Origin: Lojkania enalia
Lineage: Eukaryota; Ascomycota; Dothideomycetes; Pleosporales
Assembly: GCA_010094045.1 (NCBI GenBank)
Contig: ML986930.1
Location: forward strand, 7,725 to 24,190
Length of the DNA stretch: 16,466 bases
Direction: 5' to 3'
The notes under the pieces were generated by a model that searched no databases, was not told the DNA's origin, and saw nothing but the letters and a program-made list of their open reading frames with translations. A program made the translations under genes and the position numbers. This document shows positions 8,877-16,466 of this stretch, in pieces. Numbering within the stretch: position 1 is the stretch's first letter; each line of letters starts with the position of its first letter.

Positions 8877-9040
8877 TATTAGAGGGTAAATATTAAGGTA
8901 ATAGACTTTATAAATATTAGCGTTTATAGACTAGTTTTAATTAGGACTAGCTCTATTTAGATAGTTCTTCTAGAGAGCGCGCTTTACTAAGTAAGTAATA
9001 ATAATATACTTCTTTTTACTTCGTCTACTATAGTTTAATA
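8877..9040 (+). repeat. Left LTR of Copia-2
   Basis: It aligns without gaps to 15669-15832; I count 12 differences, all transitions. Both copies start TATTAG and end TTAATA, so the canonical TG...CA has become TA...TA at both ends by G-to-A and C-to-T change. Confidence 0.9.
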
Positions 9041-9052
9041 GGTTATAAGCCT
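9041..9052 (+). promoter_or_regulatory. Copia-2 primer-binding site (initiator tRNA-Met anticodon arm)
   Basis: GGTTATAAGCCT directly follows the LTR and differs from GGTTATGAGCCC, the complement of the tRNA-Met-i anticodon arm, by two transitions. It is the same site and position as in Copia-1. Confidence 0.7.
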
Positions 9053-9182
9053 TTAGCTATACTTCTAGTCTATAGTAAATTAGATTAATTATTATATCGA
9101 TTCCTAGTTTACTATTACTAATTAATAGGTAGCCTAATAGTAGTATCTAGTTAACTAACCGAGCTTAGCTCGCGCTACTAAT

Positions 9183-10120
9183 ATAGGACGTAATACTATT
9201 ATAGTAGACTATAAGAGAGTTATAAACCTAGTAAAGGATAGTAAGAATATTTTACTATAGGAAGCTGTCTTATGAAACTAAGTTATTAGTAAAGCTGCTG
9301 AGGATATTTTAGAAGGAGTATCTCTACTACCTAAGCCTAGTAAGCTGATATATTAGAACGTACCGCCGCGTCTAGACGATATAGAGCTGTAGGTAGTAAA
9401 ACTCGCCTAGTAAAGCAATTTCGAGAATATTCGACGTACTAATAACGCCTATAAGGTATAATATAACTAATAGTAGAAGAACTACCGCGATTATATTAAG
9501 AAGGAAGCCTTTATTATAAGTATTCTACTCGCTATAGTTTACTAAGAAATACTTAAAGGTCTACGCTTATATAAAATAGTAAGAGTACTCTTAGATGCTA
9601 TCCTTAAGTACTATAAAGAGTAAGGTCTTATAGAGGAGTATACCCTCTAAGCTAATTTCTTTAGCCTATATAGTAGTTACTATAATAGTATATCTTAATT
9701 TACTAGTAAATTTAAAGCTGGTCTTATACGATTAGACGATATTAACTTTAAACCTAGTCTTAAAGGTATTATATTCTAGTTTATTATTGCTATTAAAGAT
9801 TAATTTAAAACCTACGTGTAGTAATAGTATTAGATCTTATATTAAGGTAGAGTTCTAGATATTAATACTATAATTAATAAGATTAACGATAAATTACGTT
9901 AAGAGGATCTAGTTAAAAAGATAATAGCACTTTAAGTATAGCTAAAAGATATATAGTAGTCTAGTAGCAATTAGTATAAAGGTAAAAGTAAGAGTAATAC
10001 TAAAATTAGGAGTAAGTCTACTAATAGTAAGCCTATAGAAAGGAGGTACTATCTTAGCTACTAATATAAATATCTGGGGGGTAGATTGAACTACTAGTTT
10101 ATATATCTAAAGAAGGTATT
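9183..10120 (+). pseudogene. Copia-2 Gag region
   Basis: The frame starts at ATA GGA CGT (9183, likely a mutated ATG) and carries a copia-type capsid region; readable parts include AAEDILEGVSLLPKPSKLIY (9294 onward) and FKAGLIRLDDINFKPSLKG (about 9709). Near 10047-10080 RRYYLSY-stop-YKYLGGRL fits a mutated C-X2-C-X3-H-X4-C zinc knuckle. Dozens of TAG/TAA stops are present, plus one in-frame TGA at 9273, which can come from CGA. Positions 9053-9182 upstream are leader without a gene. Confidence 0.75.
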
Positions 10121-10302
10121 AAAATAATTTTTTAATAAATATCTAGAATTAGTATAAAATCAATCTAATTAACTTAATTAAACTATATACTATTAGCTAA
10201 TTTTAGTACTATTACTAGTATATTAGTAAATAGCTATAATACTTAAGTCTTATTAATACCACAATATACGATTAAGTAAATACTATAAAGGCCCTATAAG
10301 AA

Positions 10303-10560
10303 TTAAATTATCTTTAATACTAGAGCTAACAAGTATATATATAATAATAGGACTAAGTTTATCTTAATAGAATAATCTAGTATAGGATATATAAAGATAG
10401 GTAGTAGTCTTACTAGAGTAGAAGATAAAGGTATAATACAGCTTTATATTTTTCTAGCTAGTAGTAGTACTATACTATTTAAGTCTCTACATCTCTATTA
10501 TCTCCCTAGGTTAGCTTTAACTAAAAGGACTGTACTACTATAGTTTCTATCAGAAGCTAC
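10303..10560 (+). pseudogene. Copia-2 protease region, in a shifted frame
   Basis: A protease start of the type W-I-I-F-D-T-G-A-N is readable as stop-IIFNTRANKYI from 10304. The Trp is TAA, the catalytic Asp is Asn (10316) and the Gly is Arg. The following residues (NNRTKFILIE, SLHLYYLPRLAL) fit copia protease. It reads one frame away from both Gag upstream and integrase downstream, so at least two indels flank it. It is inactive. Confidence 0.7.
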
Positions 10561-10564
10561 TATA

Positions 10565-11660
10565 TATTAAGGATAATAGTAAGATTGTCTACGTTCCTAA
10601 GATTAATAAGATACCTACTTTCTTTAAGTATATAGACGAAGTATAAGTAGCTTTCTTAATAGCCTACGTTACTATATTCTCTCCCTAAGGCTTATAGCTA
10701 GCTTAAAAGCAAGAGATTACCCTATAAAAAGCTTATAAAATCTGGAGCTATATAAACCTAGACAATTTAAAATAGCTACTTAAAACTGTTAACAGCTTAA
10801 AACTTAAAAATACTAAGAAGTTCGACTATAAGATATACTATAAGGTAAAAGGTTATTAATAGATCTCTTATATTCTATAATATTAAGCTTAGTAAGTATT
10901 TAATATTATATATCTCGATGTTATTAGTTATATCTTACTATTAGGTCCTAATAGAGAATAATACTAGTTACTCCTTATAGACGATTTTATATACTATTAA
11001 TAGATCTACTTTATTAAATCCCGCATAGAAATTACCCAAGTACTACTTAATTTTGATAGAATAGTTACCACCTAGTATAATAAGATTATTAAGATCTATT
11101 ATCTTAATAATAATAAATACTTTATTAATTAGGTAACTATTAAATATTTTAAGAAGTAGGGAACGTAGTTATAGCCTTTAATATTATATATAGTATACTA
11201 GAATAGCGTTGCTAAGGCTAGTAACAAGCTTACTATAGATAAAGTACGATATATCCTTATTAGAGCGCCGCACCTACTACTAATATTCTAGCTATATATT
11301 ATAAAGTATATAGTATAGCTCTTTAATCTATTACTTACTATAGTATTTACTAATAGTAAAACACCTTTATAAGTATTTAACGAATATCTAGGTTGTTAAA
11401 ATCTAGTACTAAATCTCTATAACCTTTACTATTAGAGAGAGATTAGTTATATACTTATTCTAAAGGAGCGTCGCGTTAAAAGTAAGAAGTTTAAAGAATA
11501 TAGCTATAAGAGCTATATAATTAGCTGTAAGGGATCTCGGATATTCCTTATATAGGATCTATAGAGTAAGAAGGTTATATAATTAAGCTCTATAATCTTC
11601 CCTTAATATCTGCTAGTTATAAACCGTATACTTTATTAAGCTTAAAAAGCTTAATACGAC
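10565..11660 (+). pseudogene. Copia-2 GAG-pre-integrase and integrase
   Basis: The pre-integrase is readable as AYKIWSYINLDNLK near 10732-10775, followed by a degraded CxxC block. The integrase core starts IYLDVISYI with the first Asp intact (10917). The second Asp is Asn (YYLNNN, 11106) and the Glu is Lys (NSVAKA, 11214), 36 codons apart, so the DD35E spacing is exact although two of the three acidic residues are gone through G-to-A. TPL and VFNEYLG-like segments follow about 11360-11395. Confidence 0.85.
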
Positions 11661-12240
11661 AAGCACCTATATATTTAGGAAGAGGAATCTAACTATTTAG
11701 AGGGTATATAGAATCTAGGGGGTATACTACTACTACAGCTAATACTTCTATAGATACCTTTATAGCTAAATAATAACGAATATATTAATCTCCTTAAGTA
11801 AGGTAGAAGATACAATTTTAGGTAGGAGTAATAAGAGATAGATGAGTAATAGAGTAATAAGAACAATCCATTACCGTCGCCGCCACCTCCGCTACTAGTA
11901 AAGAAGCCTTGTAGCCGCTCTCGTAAGATAGTAGCTCTACTAACTAAGCCTATATATTAATCTTTATATTATACGCTCTAATAGTTTAATTTAAATATAG
12001 TATTAATAGTTGATAATATATCTCTTTAAAACGAGGTAATATTAAACGTTTTTATTACTCTTATATAAAATTTCGCTTTAGTAGTTATAATAGACGCTTA
12101 CGGTATAAGAGACGATCTAAATCTCCTACCTAAACCTACTTTACTAAAGTAGGCGCGCGTATATTAATACTTAGAGTAGTAGTATAAGGTAGAGGAAGAA
12201 GAAATAGAATTATATATAGAGAACAGCACCTAGTAGATTA
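11661..12240 (+). pseudogene. Copia-2 integrase-RT linker
   Basis: Low-complexity, weakly conserved linker of the polyprotein. It includes a proline-rich stretch (PLPSPPPPLL) followed by a basic SRSRK at about 11868-11920, where GC content jumps and the codons are nearly undamaged. No separate gene is seen. Confidence 0.6.
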
Positions 12241-13623
12241 TTAATTATATACTAGCTAAAACTACTATACTACCTACTAAATAGGTATATAAATATAAGT
12301 TTAATAATAAAGGACGTTTAGTATAGTATAAAGTACGCCTTATTATCTATAGTAATCGCTAATATTTAGATTTCTAGGAAGATATATACGTAGGAGTAGT
12401 ACGCTCTACAACTATTAAGTTAATTCTAGTACTAGTTAACGCTTTTAATCTAGAGTATAACTAGGTTAATATTGTTACAACCTTCCTAAATAGAAAGATA
12501 GACGAAAATAACTCTATTTACGCTTAACTATTAGATAGTATAATTATACGACTTAATAAAGTACTCTATAATCTCTACTAGTTACTATAACTTTAGTATA
12601 AAGAGATTAGTCGCTACTTAATATTATATAGATATAGACCTCTTAATTCTAATTTATATATCTTTATTAGTAAAGAGCTATAGTAGATTATTCTCGTATA
12701 TATCGATAATCTACTCTTTATTTATTTAACGGTTAAAGGTATAGTAGCTATAAAATAAATAGTTATAAGTACCTATAAATACCGCGATCTTAGCCTACTA
12801 AGCTACTACTTTAGAATCCGTATTACGCGCGATCGTATAATATATATAATAGAGCTCTCTATAGAATTATATATTAAGAAGCTTATATTAATATTTTAGC
12901 GAGAGAACTACTATAAGTATAGTATACCGTTTAATCTCTTAACTATTAAACTTATAGCTTACCTTAAGGAAGGCGTCTACGATACTAAACTGTTTAATAA
13001 ATATTAGTTAGTTATTAGTAAGTTACTATATCTTATATACTTTATATAACTAGATATTATATATTATATTATCTTTCTAGAATATTTTAGTAGTAATCTA
13101 ATAAGCCTATACTATAAGTATATATTATAGATTATAGATTATTTCTACACTACGCGTAACTACGTTATAAAGTTCTTAGTACTAGATAGAGCTTAAAGAG
13201 TATTAATCGAGTACTTCGCCTACGCGCTAGAAGCACTTTTTATAAGCTATTTAGATTTATTATATACTAATTATAAGGATCGTAAATTAATAGCTAGATA
13301 TCTATTTAAGCTGTTTAAAGGAACAATTTACTATTAATTTTTTAAGGAGCGGTTAGTAACAATATTAATAATAGAAGCCGAATACGTAGCTATTATATAC
13401 GCAGCTAAGGAAGTAGTATAGCTCTATTAACTCTATATTAAGCTAGGTATATTATATAAACTACTTTAACCCCTAAAGCTTTATATTAACAATCTACCAG
13501 CTATTAAACTTATTAAATAGAAAAGATACTACTAGTAAAGTAAATATATTAATATCTATTATTACTAGATTAAAGAGTAAATAGCTTTTAATTAATTATA
13601 ATTTAAATATATTATAATAGTTA
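12241..13623 (+). pseudogene. Copia-2 reverse transcriptase and RNase H, cut by pogo-2
   Basis: RT starts with VYKYKFNNKGRL (about 12288) and has VNIVTTFLN. The YVDD box reads YIDN (12699-12710), with the second Asp lost. RNase H is readable from TNYKDRKLIARYLFKLF to IIEAEYVAIIYAAKEVV (about 13365-13415), and the tail includes LKLYINNLPAIKLIK. The frame runs straight into the TA at 13622-13623, where pogo-2 begins, within a segment that normally reads TVNMPADGLTK. Confidence 0.88.
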
Positions 13624-13694
13624 ATATACAGTATAAGCGAGCTGATCACCTAAGCGAGCTGATTATAATGCTAAGACCACACTAAAATCGCGAC
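13624..13694 (+). repeat. TIR of pogo-2 (transposase 3' side)
   Basis: It aligns without gaps to the reverse complement of 15425-15495, with about 12 differences of which 11 are transitions. It contains TAAGCGAGCTG at 13634 and again at 13651, 17 bp apart. Confidence 0.9.
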
Positions 13695-13752
13695 TACTTT
13701 TCGCAAAATATTGTACTTTCTTGTATTCTATCGTACTATATAGTATAGTAGC

Positions 13753-15387
13753 CTATTCTTCTATATCTATAGCATTATTTTTACACGTCCGTGAGTTATA
13801 CCTAGCCTTACCATACTACCTATAGCGCCTTTAAGTCGGCTGGCCTCTATTAATACGCGCCTTCTTCCTACCCTTCTTTCTATTAGTACGAGCGCTAAAC
13901 TCTTTTAGAGTAGTTAATTAAGCGCCTTCTTTAATTGTTAGGTTGCCTTCCTTCTGTATACACTTTCTTTTATACGATCGATGTTGTGTAGCGGCCTTAT
14001 TAGCTGCTTAAAGCTCAACGACCTAAGCGTGCAATAGTATATTTTTATATATTATATATGTAGCACCCTTTATAAACTATTTAAACGCCTCTACTATTAA
14101 AGTAGGCAAGCTATTTAGGTGCTTTTAAACTCTTAATCGAACGTATATAGATTAAGACCTAAATTTAATAGGATTACTTAGTGTTTTTAACTCCTAAGAG
14201 GTATCTTCGACTATAGGAGATATTAGTATATATAGTTAAACTTTAAGCTTTAATAGTACTATATCTAGGTCGAATAGAACTAGACTAGCGCTTTAAAAGC
14301 TATTTAGGATATTACTCTTTATAATTACTATATTAAAAGCTGCTTTAAAGTAGGATAAGAACTCGATTTTCGTAATATGGTTAATATAACCGCGCATCAG
14401 CTACTCGACTTAGCGCCCGTACGCAGTCTTTAAAGGTAAGAAATAACCTATATCTAGTAGCTGTAGTAGATACGATAAATATAGAGGTATATAGAGAGTA
14501 ATAATATTCTTTTCCTCGCAAAGCTGCCTAAATTTAAGCGAGTTGTAGCTCTTATAACCGTTAAGAATCAGCAATCGATATATATTAATAGTACAATCCT
14601 TTATATACGCGTTAAAGTACTTTAACTACTTAATACTAATATTATTTATTGTCTAGCCGTTATCAGTAACCTATATAGCTTAGGTTAGTAGAATATTATC
14701 TTCTTTATACTATATAGAGAGGTGGTAGGTACCTATAAAGATAATAAAAGGTGGTATTACCTATCCTATCGTGTTGATGCTCTAGATAACTATAGTCCAC
14801 TTATAATTACCTAGCTAGAGCTGCTTTAGTCGATTCTGTCTCTTAGAGCTAGTAACTACTACTTCTATTAATATTACACCTATTATAAAGCCTAATTTAT
14901 TAAAGTTATATATATCTTTATTAATAATACCGTACTTAGCCTTTATATTCTATATAGGGTAGAACCAGCCTCCTATAACCTTAGGATCCTTATATTTAGC
15001 TTTTAAATAGTCATACTTTTAATTAAATTTAACCTTAAGCTTAGGCGTACGTTTAATAAAGTTCTCTACCTAGTTCTTTTTAACCTAGCTAGTAGAGCGC
15101 GCAGCTAGTAGTAAATTAACTATATCTTAAACAGTAGTAAGCTGCGGCAGAAATCCTCTTATATCTAGATCTAGTATATACTAAACAATCACCCACTCTT
15201 CAGTCTTATTAAGCTTTATTAAATTAGGCCGGTAATCGTATTATAGAGCTGTTCCTCGCCTTTATATATTAAGTATACTTTAGGAGATATTATAGATTAA
15301 TGTAACACGATGCATAGTTAGTATCGCATCTTATTAAAGAGCTTAGAGTATAAGCTGTATTCTAGCTTCTTTCTAAATTGATTCTAC
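13753..15387 (-). pseudogene. pogo-2 transposase, full-length single frame with about 34 TAG/TAA stops
   Basis: On the minus strand one frame of 545 codons runs from about 15387 to a TAG at 13755-13753 with no frameshift. By hand translation I count about 34 internal stops, all TAG or TAA and none TGA. N-terminal HTH/CENP-B-like sequence precedes EEWVIV-stop-YILDLDIRGF. The catalytic triad region reads IYNFNKLGF (first Asp now Asn, 14899-14901), LILNGYKSYNS (second Asp now Asn, 14560-14562) and LLDIGYF (third Asp intact, 14452-14454). The last two are 36 codons apart, the DD35D spacing of Fot1/pogo enzymes. A basic segment and the zinc-knuckle remnant YGKARYNSRTCKNNA end the protein. Length fits Fot1-like transposases (about 540 residues). 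The true start codon is not visible. Confidence 0.9.
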
Positions 15388-15424
15388 AGTTATTAGTTAT
15401 AGTATAATACTGTAAAGTATAATT

Positions 15425-15495
15425 ATCGCGATTTTAGTAGGGTTTTAGCATTATAATTAGCTCGCTTGGGTAATTAGCTCGCTTGTGCTGTACGT
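15425..15495 (-). repeat. TIR of pogo-2 (transposase 5' side)
   Basis: Inverted copy of 13624-13694, keeping the outer ACGTA and both copies of the 17-bp-spaced motif (as TAATTAGCTCGC and the CTCGCTTG block). It sits about 40 bp upstream of the transposase frame and would hold or adjoin its promoter. Confidence 0.9.
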
Positions 15496-15497
15496 TA

Positions 15498-15598
15498 ATA
15501 TAATAGTAGACGGTTTAACTAAACTCTTCTCTACTAAAGCTTATAGTTAATTCCTGTAGTAACTAGATATAAGAGAAGCATTAATCGCTTATAGTTAG
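15498..15598 (+). pseudogene. Copia-2 polyprotein C-terminus after pogo-2
   Basis: The frame resumes as VNIIVDGLTKLFSTKAYS, the usual ADGLTKPL-type tail of copia RNase H, and can be followed to a TAG at 15596-15598; the original stop may be earlier. The 60-70 bp after it are 3' untranslated sequence. Confidence 0.8.
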
Positions 15599-15658
15599 TA
15601 CTAGTAGAAGCTACTATCGAGTAATATATATAGATATATACCGTAGTTTCCGTTCAGT

Positions 15659-15668
15659 CTAGAGGGTA
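15659..15668 (+). promoter_or_regulatory. Copia-2 polypurine tract
   Basis: A short purine-rich AGAGGGTA stretch directly precedes the right LTR, in the same position and with the same ending as the G-run of Copia-1. Confidence 0.5.
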
Positions 15669-15832
15669 TATTAGAGAGTAGATATTAAGATAATAGACTT
15701 TACAAATATCAGCGTTTATAGACTAGTTCTAATTAGGACTAGCTCTATTTAGATAGTTCTTCTAGAGAGCGCGCTTTACTAAGTAAGTAATAATAATATA
15801 CTTCCTTCTACTCTATCTACTATAGCTTAATA
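15669..15832 (+). repeat. Right LTR of Copia-2
   Basis: 164 bp, colinear with 8877-9040, differing only by transitions (12 counted). It is followed by the target duplication ATTAG. Confidence 0.9.
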
Positions 15833-16466
15833 ATTAGTATATTTAAAGAGATTTAGAGTAAGCTAGATTCTTTATAGTAGAAGAATAAGATGCTAGTAGA
15901 AGCCTTAATAACCTAAGAGAACTATTATAAGTTAGACCTTAAAGCGATATAAAGGGAATTTAGTAGCTATTAAACAGCTACCCCTCTACTAACTACTAGT
16001 ATAATAGTAATAGAACTATTACCCGCCCTTAGCCTAATTTAGCTTACAACTCTAACTTCTAAATAGATATCTATATTAACTTCTAATCTATCTAAAACTA
16101 TATATAACCTATATTTCTATTTTAACTATTTATCTAACCTTCTAATATTTTCTAGTAAATATTTAGAGCTTTTATACTTTATTAGAAAGCTCTACTATAA
16201 ACTAGAAGAAAATACTAACTAATATTTAATTAAATATATCTATCTTTTATATATCTATTTCTATTTAGAATAAGATCTAGTAATATTAGTTAACCTATTA
16301 ATAGATAAGGGTATTAACTCTATAGATAGTTTAGTTACCTTCTTAAAATCTATCTATAGTAACTAGAATAAAGAGACTATAGTATAGAGTAAACTAGAAA
16401 CCTTAAAATAAAGCTAAAGTAGGTTTTTTACTTACTTTACTAAATTCTAACACTTAATTATAAATA
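15833..16466 (+). pseudogene. Gag of a third retroelement (probably Ty3/gypsy-like), running off the right edge
   Basis: After the target duplication the frame interrupted at 8876 continues (ISIFKEI-stop-SKLDSL). Stops are TAG/TAA only. Readable parts are LLIFSSKYLELLYFIRKLYY (a 'P-x-F-x-G...L-x-x-F' type capsid start), EENTN-stop-YLIKYIYLLYIYFYLE, and near the edge SKLETLK followed by FFTYFTKF-stop-HLIIN. The last fits the 'KLxxLxQ...YxxxFxxL' pattern of retrotransposon Gag proteins of the Ty3/gypsy type. The pol region that would settle the class is outside the window. Confidence 0.6.

Larger units (their letters stand above)
13624..15495 (-). mobile_element. pogo-2: Fot1/pogo-type DNA transposon inserted in Copia-2
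   Basis: It has 71-bp inverted repeats and TA on both sides (13622-13623 and 15496-15497). Its 1,872 bp hold one transposase on the minus strand. Removing the element and one TA restores the Copia-2 frame exactly. Its termini (ACGTA, then a motif repeated at 17-bp spacing) have the same design as pogo-1, but the internal sequence is a different family or subfamily. It is inactive through stops and two lost Asp residues. Confidence 0.93.
8877..15832 (+). mobile_element. Copia-2: second Ty1/copia retrotransposon, itself split by pogo-2
   Basis: Two 164-bp LTRs, a 5-bp target duplication, the tRNA-Met-i primer site, and gag, protease, integrase, RT and RNase H remnants on the + strand. Without pogo-2 and one TA it is about 5,082 bp. 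It belongs to a different copia family from Copia-1: the LTRs are unrelated apart from a shared TGTTAK-type start, and the proteins differ. Copia-3 is a relative. It lies in the first codons of a Gag frame. RIP damage is much heavier than in Copia-1, except in a GC-rich proline stretch near 11865-11925. Confidence 0.92.

Noticed and set aside
13634..13668. Short direct repeats as a CRISPR-like or satellite array
   Set aside because: Only two units per end, always inside the TIRs of pogo elements and repeated inverted at the other end.
2129..15387. UAG/UAA reassigned as sense codons (alternative genetic code)
   Set aside because: The stops replace both Gln and Trp positions, intact CAA/CAG/TGG codons coexist with them, and catalytic Asp codons are also changed to Asn; mutation explains all three, reassignment does not.
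1..16466. Host genes, tRNA or rRNA genes
   Set aside because: No frame outside the transposons is supported and no cloverleaf-like or rRNA-like sequence was noticed; the tRNA-Met-i match is limited to the short primer sites.

Overview
The window looks like a piece of AT-rich, gene-free repeat DNA from a filamentous ascomycete (Pezizomycotina). I found no intact gene. All recognisable coding sequence is transposon-derived, and it carries a repeat-induced point mutation (RIP)-like signature: a great excess of TpA, CpA depleted in most parts, in-frame stops almost only TAG/TAA, and near-identical repeat copies that differ almost only by C/T and G/A transitions. The species cannot be fixed from the sequence.

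Layout. Two nested stacks lie side by side. Stack 1 (31-7543) is a Fot1/pogo-type DNA transposon ('pogo-1', about 1.85 kb by itself, transposase on +) between TA dinucleotides. It is split at 1643/1644 by a complete Ty1/copia LTR retrotransposon ('Copia-1', 1644-7298, 204-bp LTRs, target duplication TAATA). Copia-1 still holds one continuous 1,590-codon polyprotein frame (2129-6898) with gag, protease, integrase, reverse transcriptase and RNase H remnants, broken only by nonsense and missense changes.

Stack 2 starts after an unidentified stretch (7546-7792) and a truncated copia RT/RNase H fragment ('Copia-3', 7793-8525). Next comes the 5' end of another retroelement with a Ty3/gypsy-like Gag. 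Its seventh or eighth codon was hit by a second complete copia element ('Copia-2', 8877-15832, 164-bp LTRs, target duplication ATTAA/ATTAG). Copia-2 is itself split close to the end of its polyprotein by a second Fot1/pogo element ('pogo-2', 13624-15495, 1,872 bp, transposase on -, flanked by TA). The interrupted Gag frame resumes at 15833 and runs off the right edge.

How the parts relate. The order of events can be read directly: pogo-1 before Copia-1; the gag element before Copia-2 before pogo-2. The differences between LTRs, TIRs and target duplications are almost all transitions, so RIP acted after the insertions. Catalytic residues are lost by G-to-A changes (Asp to Asn, Glu to Lys, Gly to Ser/Arg) in protease, integrase, RT and both transposases, so no element here can supply its own functional enzyme. 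Both copia elements have a primer-binding site matching the anticodon arm of initiator tRNA-Met, and both pogo elements have the same terminal design with a motif repeated at a 17-bp spacing. I see no host gene, RNA gene, CRISPR array or novel defence or metabolic system; the interest lies in the clean nesting record, the RIP pattern and the shared terminal architectures.
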